From Micrococcales bacterium (lineage in GTDB: Bacteria > Actinomycetota > Actinomycetes > Actinomycetales > Dermatophilaceae): a DNA stretch of 64,000 nt. The notes under the pieces are model-generated. The model searched no databases. It was not told the DNA's origin and saw only the letters and a list, made by a program, of their open reading frames with translations. Positions 1 through 10,232 of the stretch are shown piece after piece. How positions within the stretch are numbered: position 1 is the stretch's first letter; each line of letters starts with the position of its first letter. The DNA lies in the NCBI GenBank assembly GCA_021287075.1, contig JAJTBD010000002.1, positions 62,001-126,000 on the forward strand. The letters are read 5' to 3'. A program made the position numbers and the translations under genes.

Positions 1-1304
1 CCCATCGACACGTGGTCCTCCTGCATCGCGCTGGAGGGGATCGAGTCGACGCTGGCGGGGGCCGCGAGGCGCTTGAGCTCGGAGACGATGGCCGCCTGGG
101 TGTACTGCGCGATCATGTGCCCGCTGTCGACACCCGGGTCGTCGGCGAGGAAGGGCGGCAGGCCATGGCTGCGCGCCTTGTCGAGGAAGCGGTCGGTGCG
201 CCGCTCGGAGATGCTCGCCAGATCGGCGGCCACAATGGCCAGGAAGTCGAGCGCATAGGCCACCGGCGCCCCGTGGAAGTTGCCGTTGGACTCCACGCGA
301 CCGTCGTGGGTGACGACCGGGTTGTCGACGGCGGAGGCAAGCTCGCGGCCGGCGACGGTCGCGGCATACTCCACCGTGTCGCGCACAGCGCCGGCGACCT
401 GTGGCGAGCAGCGCAGCGAATAGGCGTCCTGCACCCGCGTGCACTCGGCCGGGTCTTGGTGGCTCTGGCGGATCTCGCTGTCTGCCAACAGCGCTCGCAG
501 GTTGGCTGCCGAGACCGCCTGGCCGGGCTGGGGCCTCAGCTCGTGGAGGTCTGAGGCGAAGACGTCGTCGGTGCCGAGCAGACCCTCGACGCTCATGGCC
601 GCCGCGACATCGGCCGTGCGGAGCAGGCCGCGCAGGTCGTGGATCGCGAGGCACAGCATGCCGAGCATGCCGTCCGTGCCGTTGATGAGGGCCAGGCCCT
701 CCTTCTCCCGCAGCACCACGGCCTCGACGCCGGCAGCCGAGAGGGCCTGAGCCGACGGCATCCGCTGCCCCTCGGCGTCGCGCACCTCGCCCTCGCCCAT
801 CAGGGCGAGCGCGCAGTGAGCCAGCGGCGCGAGGTCGCCCGAGCATCCCAGCGAGCCGTATTCGTGGACGATCGGGGTGATGCCGGCATTGAGCAGAGCG
901 ACATAGGTCTTGAGCACCTCAGGTCGGATCCCAGTGCGCCCGGTCGCGAGGGTGGAGACGCGCAGCAGCATCAGCGCGCGCACCACCTCGCGCTCCACCT
1001 CGGCGCCGCTCCCCGCCGCATGGCTGCGCACCAGCGAGCGCTGGAGCTGGGCGCGCATCTCGGTCGGGATGTGCCGGGTGGCCAGGGCGCCGAAGCCAGT
1101 CGAGACCCCATAGTGCGGCGTGGGATCCGTTGCGAGAGAGTCGATCACGGCGCGACTGCGCGCGACCTCGGCGAGCGACTCCTGGGAGATCTCCACACGG
1201 GCGTCGTGACGCGCGACCGCGACGACGTCCTCGATCGTGAGCGGTCCGATGCCGACCGTGACGGTGGCCTGGGCCTCGGGGGCGGTCGTGGTGGGCGTGG
1301 TCAT
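1..1304 (-). CDS. hutH: Histidine ammonia-lyase (3' end beyond window)
   Basis: First step of histidine degradation: deaminates L-histidine to urocanate in the cytoplasm. The minus-strand frame is open from the ATG at 1304 to the window edge (about 434 residues; the family is about 510), so the C-terminus is missing. It carries the MIO-forming site GSLGCSGDLAPLAH, with Cys-Ser-Gly instead of the commoner Ala-Ser-Gly; Cys is accepted at this position in the family. Further conserved stretches are YGVSTGFG near the N-terminus, INGTDGM, and ESNGNFHG in the second half. The start overlaps the hutG stop by four bases (ATGA), so the two are translationally coupled and transcribed away from the regulator gene. 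Confidence 0.96.
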   Translation of the reverse strand, partial: MTTPTTTAPEAQATVTVGIGPLTIEDVVAVARHDARVEISQESLAEVARSRAVIDSLATDPTPHYGVSTGFGALATRHIPTEMRAQLQRSLVRSHAAGSGAEVEREVVRALMLLRVSTLATGRTGIRPEVLKTYVALLNAGITPIVHEYGSLGCSGDLAPLAHCALALMGEGEVRDAEGQRMPSAQALSAAGVEAVVLREKEGLALINGTDGMLGMLCLAIHDLRGLLRTADVAAAMSVEGLLGTDDVFASDLHELRPQPGQAVSAANLRALLADSEIRQSHQDPAECTRVQDAYSLRCSPQVAGAVRDTVEYAATVAGRELASAVDNPVVTHDGRVESNGNFHGAPVAYALDFLAIVAADLASISERRTDRFLDKARSHGLPPFLADDPGVDSGHMIAQYTQAAIVSELKRLAAPASVDSIPSSAMQEDHVSM

Positions 1305-2317
1305 GATGGCCTCCGCTGGGGTGCGACGAGAGTGTGGACGAGTCGGGCCGCCACGCGGGCGGTGCGCGAGTCGATGTCGTGGGCCGGGTTGAGCTCGGCG
1401 ATGTCGATGAGCGCGACCTTGCCCGATGCGGCGAGGTGCCGGCACAGGGGCAGCAGGGTCTCGAGCGGCACGCCGTATGCCGCGGGTGCGCTCACTCCCG
1501 GTGCGACCGCGGCCGGCAGCACGTCAAGGTCGATGCTGAGGTGGACCGCGTCGACTCCGGCGATGAAGACATCGACCTCGGCGAGGATCTCGTCGAGCTG
1601 CGCTGGGGCACAGTCGATGTCGAGGCGCCAGGTGGCCCCGAGACGGTCGGCTGTGTCAAAGAGTGTGGCGGTGTTGGACGCCTCGCTGATGCCAACCACG
1701 TGATAGCGGAAGTCCGCGCCGCGTGCCTCGTCGGCACGGGCCATCTGGAGGAAGGGGGTGCCAGACGTCGGCTGCTCCGCCTCGCGCAGGTCGAAGTGCG
1801 CGTCGAGGTTGAGCACCCCGACGCGGGCGTCCAGGAGCCGGCTCGATGAGGCCCGGCCCAGATAGCTGCCCCACGCCGTCTCGTGGCCGCCGCCGAGCAC
1901 GACCACGACGCGGTGGGAGTCCAGCAGGCCCGACACGGCGTCGCCGAGCGCGGCCTGCGCTGACTCGAGATCACCGTCGGCCACCTCGACCGTGCCGGCG
2001 TCGTGCACCCCGAGCTCGCCGTGCACGGCCAGCGGAGCGAGAGCCGTCCGCACCGCGTCGGGCGCCTGGGCCGCGCCGACGCGACCCTTGTTGCGGCGCA
2101 CCCCCTCGTCACTGGCGAAGCCGACCAGAGCCACATCCGCGTGCGTGCGGGGGCTGCCCGAGTCAGGGCTGGCGGTCGCGTCGCCGCCCGCCGAGTCCAC
2201 GCACTGGTGCCAGCGCCGGTGCTCCGGGCCGTCACCATCGATGCGGCCGCTCCACACCTCGGGCGAGGTCGGGCGCAGGGCCGGGTGCGAGACCGCGTGC
2301 GGTGCGGGATCTGTCAT
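1301..2317 (-). CDS. hutG: Formimidoylglutamase (ureohydrolase family)
   Basis: Hydrolyses N-formimino-L-glutamate to glutamate and formamide, the last step of the HutHUIG route. 338 residues, typical for arginase/agmatinase-fold enzymes. The metal-binding motifs are visible: GGGHE, NLDAHFD and SIDLDVLP, which hold the His and Asp ligands of the binuclear Mn site. A direct formimidoylglutamase explains the absence of hutF and a deformylase. It is the promoter-proximal gene of a leftward hutG-hutH operon. The start lies about 55 bp from the operator at 2373-2388, so control by the divergent IclR-type regulator is likely. Agmatinase is the alternative reading, but the hut context decides. Confidence 0.92.
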   Translation of the reverse strand: MTDPAPHAVSHPALRPTSPEVWSGRIDGDGPEHRRWHQCVDSAGGDATASPDSGSPRTHADVALVGFASDEGVRRNKGRVGAAQAPDAVRTALAPLAVHGELGVHDAGTVEVADGDLESAQAALGDAVSGLLDSHRVVVVLGGGHETAWGSYLGRASSSRLLDARVGVLNLDAHFDLREAEQPTSGTPFLQMARADEARGADFRYHVVGISEASNTATLFDTADRLGATWRLDIDCAPAQLDEILAEVDVFIAGVDAVHLSIDLDVLPAAVAPGVSAPAAYGVPLETLLPLCRHLAASGKVALIDIAELNPAHDIDSRTARVAARLVHTLVAPQRRPS

Positions 2318-2372
2318 GCCATCTAGGACAGCGGAGCCCGCCCCTGCCAGACAGCACTGCTCCAGCGATACC

Positions 2373-2388
2373 GTCTGGGATACCAGAC
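2373..2388. promoter_or_regulatory. Palindromic operator in hutG/iclR divergent promoter
   Basis: GTCTGGGATACCAGAC is a 16-bp palindrome imperfect only at its centre. An almost identical perfect palindrome (3180-3195) precedes hutU. A possible extra half site (TGCCAGACAG) lies at 2345-2354. Location between hutG and the IclR-type gene, plus the repeat before hutU, suggests the regulator's own binding site. Binding is inferred. Confidence 0.75.
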
Positions 2389-2406
2389 AACAGCCAAGGA
2401 GTCGGC

Positions 2407-3174
2407 ATGGCCAAGGTCCCAGCAGCGGACAACACCCTGCGGGTGCTCAGCCATCTCGCGAGCCGTCGAGGCCCGGTCGCCGCGGCCTCCATCGCGTCGG
2501 CACTCGGGCTCCCGCGGTCCAGCGTCTATCACCTGCTCACCGTGATGCGGGAGCGCGGCTATGTCGTGCACTACCCCGAGGACGGTCTCTATGGGCTTGG
2601 GCTCGCGGCATACGAGCTCTCGGGCGGCTATCTGCGCCAGGCGCCCATCGCCCGTCTCGGCCACCCCCTCATCACGGCACTGGTCGACCGGGTCGGCGAG
2701 AACGCCCATCTCGCAACGCTGCACGGCCGCGACGTCATCTATGTCATCGAGGAGCGCGCCCCCGGTCGACCCTCCCTGGTGAGCGACGAGGGAGTGCGGC
2801 TGCCGGCTCACCTCACCGCGACCGGCCGGGCCATCCTCGCCGCGCTGCCCCGCCCGCAGGTCCGCGCGCTCTATCCCAACCGCGGCGCCTTCGCGACCTA
2901 TGGCGCCGGCGGCGCGGAGTGGACCTCCCTGCGGCTCAAGGCCGAACTGGAGCGCACCCGAGCCCGGGGGTATGCCGTGGAGGACGACGAGATCACGCCC
3001 GGCCTCTCCTCGGTCGCCGTCGTCGCGCGCGACCACCTCAACCTCCCCGCTGCAGCGGTCGCCGTGACCTTCGAGGGGGAGCGGCGCGATCAGACCTGGC
3101 GACGCGAGCAGGTCACCCCCCTGCGTGCCGTCGCGGCCACCCTCTCTGCGCGGCTGCACCCTGCCCGCTCGTGA
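2407..3174 (+). CDS. IclR-family transcriptional regulator of the hut genes
   Basis: 255 residues: an N-terminal winged helix-turn-helix (about residues 8-65, with [13 protein letters not shown] as recognition region) and a C-terminal IclR effector domain (about 80-250). The ATG at 2407 is preceded by AAGGAG and begins the conserved domain, so I rejected longer upstream starts that run through hutG in antisense. It sits between hutG-hutH and hutU-hutI, with matching palindromes on both sides. That supports local control of histidine use. Whether it represses or activates, and whether urocanate is the ligand, is not visible in sequence. Confidence 0.9.
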   Translation: MAKVPAADNTLRVLSHLASRRGPVAAASIASALGLPRSSVYHLLTVMRERGYVVHYPEDGLYGLGLAAYELSGGYLRQAPIARLGHPLITALVDRVGENAHLATLHGRDVIYVIEERAPGRPSLVSDEGVRLPAHLTATGRAILAALPRPQVRALYPNRGAFATYGAGGAEWTSLRLKAELERTRARGYAVEDDEITPGLSSVAVVARDHLNLPAAAVAVTFEGERRDQTWRREQVTPLRAVAATLSARLHPARS

Positions 3175-3179
3175 GATGA

Positions 3180-3195
3180 GTCTGGGATCCCAGAC
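3180..3195. promoter_or_regulatory. Palindromic operator upstream of hutU
   Basis: GTCTGGGATCCCAGAC is a perfect 16-bp palindrome starting six bases after the regulator stop codon. It matches the site at 2373-2388 at 15 of 16 positions. It lies 125 bp before hutU, so hutU-hutI probably have their own regulated promoter. Confidence 0.75.
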
Positions 3196-3257
3196 AAGTC
3201 CCGCGTCCGAAGCGCAGACGCCGCGCGCAAAGCCCGCTTCCATGGGAGGTGACAGGC

Positions 3258-3285
3258 GGGTATGCCGCGAGCACGCGGCATACCC
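3258..3285. terminator. Motif-pair hairpin in the hutU leader
   Basis: GGGTATGCCGCG and its exact complement CGCGGCATACCC are separated by AGCA, giving a 12-bp stem with a 4-base loop. It is a facing pair of the dispersed GTATGCCG motif. It lies between the operator and the hutU ribosome site without a following T run. It may terminate read-through from the regulator gene or shape the hutU leader. Confidence 0.55.
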
Positions 3286-3319
3286 CTCGCCCACCGACCA
3301 GCGCGTCAAAGGAGCACCC

Positions 3320-5010
<1,691 letters not shown>

Positions 5011-5011
<1 letters not shown>

Positions 5012-6246
5012 TGGAGGTGGCGCCCGGGCAGGCCGGTGCGGCCGGGGGAGGCGGCGCGTCGGAGCTGATCACGGGCATCGGCGAGCTGCGCACCTGCGAC
5101 CCGCTCGAGGAGGGCCGTGTCCTGCGCGATGCGGCAGTGGTCATCGAGGGAGGGCGGATCGCCTGGCTCGGCGCCGCCGCCTCCGCTCCGGATGCCGACA
5201 CCTGCACCGACCTGGGTGGCCGCGCTGTGCTGCCCGGCTGGGTCGACTCCCACAGCCATCTCGTCTTCGCCGGCGACCGGTCGGCCGAGTTCGAGGCGCG
5301 CATGGCGGGCCAGGCGTATGTCGCGGGCGGCATCAGCGTCACGATGGACGCCACCCGCGCGGCGAGCGACGAGGAGCTGAGATCGCTTGTGCGCCAACGG
5401 GTCGACGAGGCCGTGGCCGGTGGCACGACCTATCTGGAGACCAAGACCGGCTATGGGCTCGACGTCGATCAGGAGGCCCGCGCTGCCCGGATCGCGGCCG
5501 AGTCCGTCGACGAGGTGACCTATCTGGGCGCCCACCTCGTGCCGCCGGCGTCCGACGGGTCGCCCGGCGACGCGGAGGCCTATGTCGACCTTGTCTGCGG
5601 GCCGATGCTGGAGGCGGTCGCACCGCACGCCCAGTGGGCCGACGTCTTCTGCGAGACCGGGGCCTTCACGGTGGAGCAGTCCGCTCGCGTGCTGGAGGCC
5701 TGCCGCGACGCGGGCCTCGGCCTGCGGGTCCACGGCAACCAGCTGGGCGAGAGCGGCGGGGTGATGCTCGCGGTGGAGATCGGCGCGGCCTCGGTCGACC
5801 ACTGCAACCACCTCTCCGACGCCGATCTCGAGGCGCTGGCCGCGTCCGAGACCGTCGCCACGGTCCTGCCCGCCTGCGACCTGTCGACCCGGGCGCCCCT
5901 CGCCCCGGCCCGGCAGCTGCTCGACGCGGGCGCCACGCTCGCGATCGCGTCCAACTGCAACCCCGGCACCAGCTACACCAGCTCGGTGTCCTTCTGTGTG
6001 GCCACCGCGGTGCTCCAGATGGGACTGTCCATCGACGAAGCCGTGACCGCGGCGACCTGGGGCGGTGCCCGCGCCCTGCGCCGGGAGACCACGGACCCCG
6101 ATGGGAGCCTCGCCGTCGGCTCGCTGCGCGTCGGCCACCGCGCCGACCTGCACGTCCTCGACGCCCCCGCCGCGATCCACCTCGCCTATCGACCCGGTAT
6201 GCCGCTCACCCACGCCGTCTGGCGCGCCGGCACCCGGGTGCGCTGA
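5011..6246 (+). CDS. hutI: Imidazolonepropionase
   Basis: Hydrolyses imidazolonepropionate to formiminoglutamate, the substrate of the divergently encoded HutG. 411 residues, amidohydrolase superfamily. The metal motif HSH appears in GWVDSHSHLVFAGDR (about residues 76-90), the next His in LRVHGNQLGE, and the late metal Asp/Asn region in ASNCNPGT. Start and hutU stop share a base. With HutH, HutU and HutG this completes the four-step pathway to glutamate. Confidence 0.96.
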
Positions 6247-6278
6247 CCGCCCAGGCCCAGCTCCGCGGCATACCTCCC

Positions 6279-6345
6279 GGGGCGTTTGTGCCCAACTGGG
6301 CGAAAGTGCGGTGGGGCGTTTGTGCCCAACTGGGCGAAAGTGCCC
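6279..6345. repeat. Two tandem copies of a 34-bp extragenic hairpin repeat
   Basis: Two direct copies starting at 6279 and 6313, each built as GGGGCG-TTT-GT-GCCC-AACT-GGGC-GAAAG, with outer and inner complementary arms. They lie in the convergent gap between hutI and the yihY-like gene. The same unit occurs in pairs at 9197-9263 and 42063-42128. The arms suggest a bidirectional terminator or a REP-like element; there is no T run. Confidence 0.75.
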
Positions 6346-6356
6346 GGCGCCGGGCC

Positions 6357-7574
6357 TCAGTCCTTGGAGCGGCGGAAGAGCCGGCCCTTCTTCACCGGGC
6401 TGTCGTGGTCCTGGTCGGCCTCGCGGCGTGCGGCGATCTCGGCCTCCCGCGCGGCGCGGGCCTTGTCCGCGGCATACGCGTCCTTGCCGGCGACACCGAG
6501 CGGGTCCTCACCGGTGGCGCCGTCGGCGGCAGCGGCCATCCGGATCTCGCGGCCCTCCTCGATGATCTTCTCCCGCTTCTCGGCGGCCTTCTCGGAGCCG
6601 CGCGCATCGCGCGGGGGCAGCTGGAGGGTCTCCTCGGCGGGGATGCCGGCCTGGAGCTGGCGGGCCCGCTCCATCTCGGCGTCCACCTCGGCGCCCAGCA
6701 GCAGCGCGACATTGACCAGCCAGATCCACAGCAGGAAGACGATGACGCCGGCGAGCGCGCCGTAGGTCTTGTTGTAGGAGCCGAAGTTGGAGGCGTAGAA
6801 GCCGAAGGCCAGCGAGCCGAGGACAGCGGCGAGGATCGCGATGCCCGCGCCCACCGACAGCCAGCGGAACTTCGGCTGCTTGACATTGGGCGTGCCCCAG
6901 TAGAGCAGGGCGATCATCAGCACGACGATCGCGAGCATGACCGGCCACTTGGCGATGTTCCAGATCGTCACCGCCTGGTCGCCGAGGCCGATGACGCCGC
7001 CGATCTCCCTGGCGAGGTCGCCGGAGAGGACGAAGCCGAGCAGCAGCAGCGCCGCCATCACGACGAACAGCAGCGTGATCAGCAGCATCCACGGCCGCAG
7101 CTTCCAGATCGGGCGGCCCTCGTCGACCTCATAGATCCGGTTCATCATCCGGCCGAAGCCGTTGACATAGCCCGACGCCGACCAGAGCGCGCCGAGCAGA
7201 CCGACGAGCATGCCCAGGCCGGCGCCCTTGGCGTTGACCATCGACTCGATCGGGCCCTTGAGCTGCTCGGAGGCGTCGGCCTGCCCGAGGTCCTTGAGGA
7301 TGTCGAGCAGCGCCGAGGTCGTCGCCTCACCCTGGCCAAAGACACCGAGCATCGAGACCAGCGCCAGCAGCGCCGGGAAGACCGCCATCATTGAGTAGTA
7401 GGTCAGCGCCGCCGCGAGGTCGGTGCACTGGTCCTTCTGGAACTGCGCCCAGGCGTTCTTGAAGGTGAACTTCCACGACGGCTTGTGCAGATCGGTGGGC
7501 GAGTCGGGTTTGCGGGGGTCGTCCTGGTGTGGGGCGGTCTCGGCCTTGATCGAGCTCGTGCCTTCGCGTGCCAT
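6357..7574 (-). CDS. YihY/virulence factor BrkB family membrane protein
   Basis: 405 residues. About six transmembrane segments lie between residues 45 and 305, beginning with the family signature DLAAALTYYSMMAVFPALLALVS and followed by GSYNKTYGALAGVI near the fifth segment. The N-terminus is short and charged. The C-terminal 90 residues are a highly charged cytoplasmic tail with Lys/Arg/Glu/Ala runs, possibly coiled coil. The ATG at 7574 is preceded by an AGGAGAGA-like site. The family was once called ribonuclease BN but is regarded as integral membrane proteins of unknown transport function. It converges on hutI across the 34-bp repeats. Confidence 0.85.
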   Translation of the reverse strand: MAREGTSSIKAETAPHQDDPRKPDSPTDLHKPSWKFTFKNAWAQFQKDQCTDLAAALTYYSMMAVFPALLALVSMLGVFGQGEATTSALLDILKDLGQADASEQLKGPIESMVNAKGAGLGMLVGLLGALWSASGYVNGFGRMMNRIYEVDEGRPIWKLRPWMLLITLLFVVMAALLLLGFVLSGDLAREIGGVIGLGDQAVTIWNIAKWPVMLAIVVLMIALLYWGTPNVKQPKFRWLSVGAGIAILAAVLGSLAFGFYASNFGSYNKTYGALAGVIVFLLWIWLVNVALLLGAEVDAEMERARQLQAGIPAEETLQLPPRDARGSEKAAEKREKIIEEGREIRMAAAADGATGEDPLGVAGKDAYAADKARAAREAEIAARREADQDHDSPVKKGRLFRRSKD

Positions 7575-7684
7575 CTGTCTCTCCTGGTCTTGCCTGGCAG
7601 GTTCTCGCACCGACACTACCCAGCCGCGGCGGTATGCCGTGTGCTCGGCCCCCACGAATCTGTGCAGGTCAGCGCCGGTTGGGC

Positions 7685-8530
7685 CTAGAGCGCGGTGGGC
7701 AGGACGGGCAGGCCGCGCACTCCCGGCCGCGCGGCATACACCGACCCGGCGTCGGGCTCCTGGCCGTCGGGCAGGCTCTCGCGGGAGGTGGTGATGAAGA
7801 GGGTGGCCAGGTCGGGGCCGCCGAAGGTGAGCGCGCTGACCTGGCTGACGGGCAGGGCGATCTCGGCGGTCAGCTCGCCGTCGGGGGAGTAGCGGCGCAC
7901 GGCGGACCCGCCCCACAGGGCGACCCACACCCCGCCCTCGGCGTCGACCGTCAGCCCGTCGGGCATGCCGTCGCCCTCGACCTGCGCGAGGGGGCGCGGG
8001 CGCACCAGCCGGTCGTCCTCGTTGTCGAAGACGGTGATCCGGTCGGTGGGGGTGTCGTTGTAGTAGGCGCGGGTGCCGTCGGGGGAGAAGCCGATGCCGT
8101 TGGAGACCGTGACGCCGGTGAGCAGGGGCTCGGGGGTGCCGTCGGCCCCGAAGCGATAGAGGGTGGCTGCCCCCTCCTCGGCGTTGCGGCCGATGGTGCC
8201 GCCATAGAGCGTGCCGGCCGGGGAGGCGGTGCCGTCGTTGAAGCGCTCGCCCTCGGCCATCTCGAGCGGGTCCAGCAGGCGCAGCTCGCCGTCGTCGCTG
8301 TCGGCAAGGGCGAGCCGGTCGCGCAGCGCCACGACGAAGCCGCCTGCGGTGCGGGGCCGGTGGAAGGCCGCGATGTCGCCGACGTGCCGGCGGACCGGGC
8401 CGGAGTCGGTGAGGGTGATCAGGTCGCCGGCATAGAGGTCGACATAGCGCAGGCCGCCATAGCTCTCGTGCCAGACGGGGCCCTCGGCGTGATAGGCGAT
8501 CGGGCCGGTGACGTTCTCGATCGAGGTCAT
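7685..8530 (-). CDS. SMP-30/gluconolactonase-type six-bladed propeller protein
   Basis: 281 residues with the SMP-30/LRE pattern: AEGPVWHESYGGLRYVDL near the N-terminus, ERFNDGTASPAGTLYGGT in the middle, VTVSNGIGFSPDGTRAYYNDT and DGMPDGLTVDAEGGVWVALW after it. These hold the Glu, Asn, Asn and Asp that usually bind the divalent metal. Members hydrolyse sugar lactones or similar substrates; the substrate cannot be told here. The ATG at 8530 is chosen because upstream sequence is antisense to the divergent gene. No sugar catabolic genes are adjacent. Confidence 0.82.
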   Translation of the reverse strand: MTSIENVTGPIAYHAEGPVWHESYGGLRYVDLYAGDLITLTDSGPVRRHVGDIAAFHRPRTAGGFVVALRDRLALADSDDGELRLLDPLEMAEGERFNDGTASPAGTLYGGTIGRNAEEGAATLYRFGADGTPEPLLTGVTVSNGIGFSPDGTRAYYNDTPTDRITVFDNEDDRLVRPRPLAQVEGDGMPDGLTVDAEGGVWVALWGGSAVRRYSPDGELTAEIALPVSQVSALTFGGPDLATLFITTSRESLPDGQEPDAGSVYAARPGVRGLPVLPTAL

Positions 8531-8585
8531 GGCCCCACTGTGCCAAACCGCTGGCGGCCCACGGCCTTTGGCACACTCATGGGTG

Positions 8586-9188
8586 ATGACCGACCAACCC
8601 CGCCTGCCCCGCCGTCCCCGCCACTTCAGCCCGGCTGCGCTCGAGGCCCACGGTGGCACCTCGCCCGGCCCCGCCGAGCTGACCGAGGCCGCCCACGAGA
8701 CCGCGGCCGTGCTGGTCGGCGCGGGGCGCGCTGCCGCCGACCCGGAGGTCACCGCCCGGCTGGTCGCGCTCGTCGACGAGATCGGCCTGTCGTCGGTGGC
8801 GGAGCTGTGGTCCCAGCGACCTGCCCGGAGCCTGCCCGGTGCGCTGTGGCGGCTCTATGCGCTGCGCGAGTGGGTGCGCCGTGCGCCGGTCGAGGCAAGC
8901 CGGGAGTATGCCGCGGGCATGCGTTTCACCTCGGTCGACCACGTGGTCGCGGGGATGGCCGAGCCGCCGGGGCCCGACGAGGTGCGCGCGCTGGCCGATG
9001 CGATCCTGCGGGGCGTCTTCGAGGGGGACCTGGCCGTGGCACTGGAGCGGGCGGCGGCATTCTGCCGGGTGGTCTCCTCCGGCCGGGCCGATGTGGGCCC
9101 CAGCCCGGAGGCCGCGGCGCAGATGCTCACCACCGCCCAGGACCTGGAGGCGGCGGCGCGCCTGTGGCGGGCCGGCCAGCTCGACTGA
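8586..9188 (+). CDS. Conserved hypothetical protein, unrecognised
   Basis: 200 residues, soluble, predicted largely helical, no signal peptide or membrane segment. Conserved-looking stretches are LYALREWVRR, SREYAAGM and ERAAAFCRVVSSGRAD. The start could be ATG 8586 or the GTG directly before it at 8583. It is divergent from the SMP-30 gene with about 55 bp between starts and is followed by repeats. I do not recognise a family and assign no function. Confidence 0.7.
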   Translation: MTDQPRLPRRPRHFSPAALEAHGGTSPGPAELTEAAHETAAVLVGAGRAAADPEVTARLVALVDEIGLSSVAELWSQRPARSLPGALWRLYALREWVRRAPVEASREYAAGMRFTSVDHVVAGMAEPPGPDEVRALADAILRGVFEGDLAVALERAAAFCRVVSSGRADVGPSPEAAAQMLTTAQDLEAAARLWRAGQLD

Positions 9189-9196
9189 AGGCCCCG

Positions 9197-9263
9197 GGGG
9201 CGTTTGTGCCCAACTGGGCGAAAGCGCCCGGGGCGTTTGTGCCCAACTGGGCTAAAGCGCCCC
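9197..9263. repeat. Second tandem pair of the 34-bp extragenic hairpin repeat
   Basis: Two head-to-tail copies of the GGGGCGTTTGTGCCCAACTG unit, starting at about 9197 and 9230, directly after the stop codon of the preceding gene. The second copy ends AAAGCGCCCC, making the outer stem with GGGGCG complete. It runs into one CGCGGCATAC motif at 9263. Confidence 0.75.
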
Positions 9264-9285
9264 GCGGCATACGGCGTCGGCCTGC

Positions 9286-9357
9286 CGTTGAGAACGGTGG
9301 TTTCAACGCTAAGGCGGGGCGGGAAGCGTTGAGAACGGTGGGTTCAACGCTAAGGCG
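9286..9357. repeat. Tandem 31-bp repeats with internal hairpin
   Basis: Two 31-bp copies (9286-9316 and 9327-9357) differ at one base. Each holds CGTTGA and TTCAACG arms around a GAACGGTGG loop, extended to AGCGTTGA/TTCAACGCT in the second copy. Function unknown. With the 34-bp repeats this accounts for much of the 9189-9503 gap, where I see no gene. Confidence 0.7.
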
Positions 9358-9503
9358 AGAAGATGCGCCGGGCTGGGAAGCGCCTCTCGGCGCGTGGCCG
9401 CTCGTAGCGGCTTATGTTGGGACCCGGGGCTACCGCAGCCCGGCGCACGGAGAAGCCTAACGCGGCCGCGCGCCGGATGATTCCTGAAGCGGTCGAGCCG
9501 TCT

Positions 9504-9719
9504 CTAGATGGTGGGGCCGACCGAGCCGGGGCAGACGAGCTGGTGGCCGGTGAAGTCGCGCGCGGCCGTGGCGCGTGCCCGGCGGGCGGGGCCGTTCCAG
9601 CCGCAGGCGGGGCAGAAGCCGTGGGTGAACGAGCCCCTGTCCTCGATGAGCGAGACCGGGGCCGCGACCGCCGTGGTGGCGCGGTGCGTGCGGACGCGCC
9701 AGCGCTGCAGGAGACTCAT
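9504..9719 (-). CDS. Small protein with a Cys-x2-Cys motif, unrecognised
   Basis: 71 residues from the ATG at 9719 (a longer start at 9755 is possible). The centre reads HGFCPACGWNGPARRAR and the end GHQLVCPGS, a two-plus-one cysteine pattern that may bind zinc. Codon use is normal for the region and the opposite frame is less protein-like. It stands alone between repeats and the pst locus. Function unknown. Confidence 0.55.
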   Translation of the reverse strand: MSLLQRWRVRTHRATTAVAAPVSLIEDRGSFTHGFCPACGWNGPARRARATAARDFTGHQLVCPGSVGPTI

Positions 9720-9878
9720 GTCCGAAATGATCCTCCTCCGGGTGCATACGGACAAATGCGCAGATCACAGCCCTGGGGCCACGGGTTGGGCCGGCGCATG
9801 CGGGGCCGGGCGACCGCCCGTCGACTGGTCGTGCGCTTTGCCCCCGCTCGGGCACCTGCCCTCCCTACATTGGCTTCC

Positions 9879-10064
9879 GTGACCGACAAGCGGACCCGTC
9901 CCGGCCGGGACGACCTCCTCGACGCCGACCTGGCCCACGAGATCGACCTGGTGGGCGATCTGGTCCTGGCCGCGTCCGAGAGCGAGGGGCCGCTGTCGGC
10001 GCAGGAGATCGACCACGCGCTCGGCATCGACGAGGGCGGCCCGGGGGAGCGGCGCCCAGGCTGA
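9879..10064 (+). CDS. Small acidic hypothetical protein
   Basis: 61 residues from the GTG at 9879. The protein is acidic, with the helical core DLAHEIDLVGDLVLAAS and a segment PLSAQEIDHALGI resembling tails of other small actinobacterial proteins. It lies upstream of pstS. Function unknown; an upstream in-frame start would add residues with no protein character. Confidence 0.5.
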   Translation: MTDKRTRPGRDDLLDADLAHEIDLVGDLVLAASESEGPLSAQEIDHALGIDEGGPGERRPG

Positions 10065-10123
10065 GCCTGGCCAGGGCTGGGTGTGATCTTCTTGACGCGC
10101 CTGCTGCGCAATGGATATCGCTC

Positions 10124-10163
10124 GTTCACCGCCCGTTCACCATCCCCGCCTCGCCCCTTCACT
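10124..10163 (+). promoter_or_regulatory. PHO box upstream of pstS
   Basis: GTTCACC occurs at 10124 and 10135, and a diverged CTTCACT at 10157. All three are spaced by multiples of 11 bp, as in Streptomyces-type PhoP boxes. The box lies about 70-110 bp before the pstS start. The RegX3 gene in this window is the likely binder. Assignment rests on the repeat pattern and the target gene. Confidence 0.8.
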
Positions 10164-10232
10164 CGCCCTGCTTACTTTCGGCAGCGTTGGGCTGTTAGCC
10201 CCACCAAGACCCCTGTGTGGAGAGGTATCACT

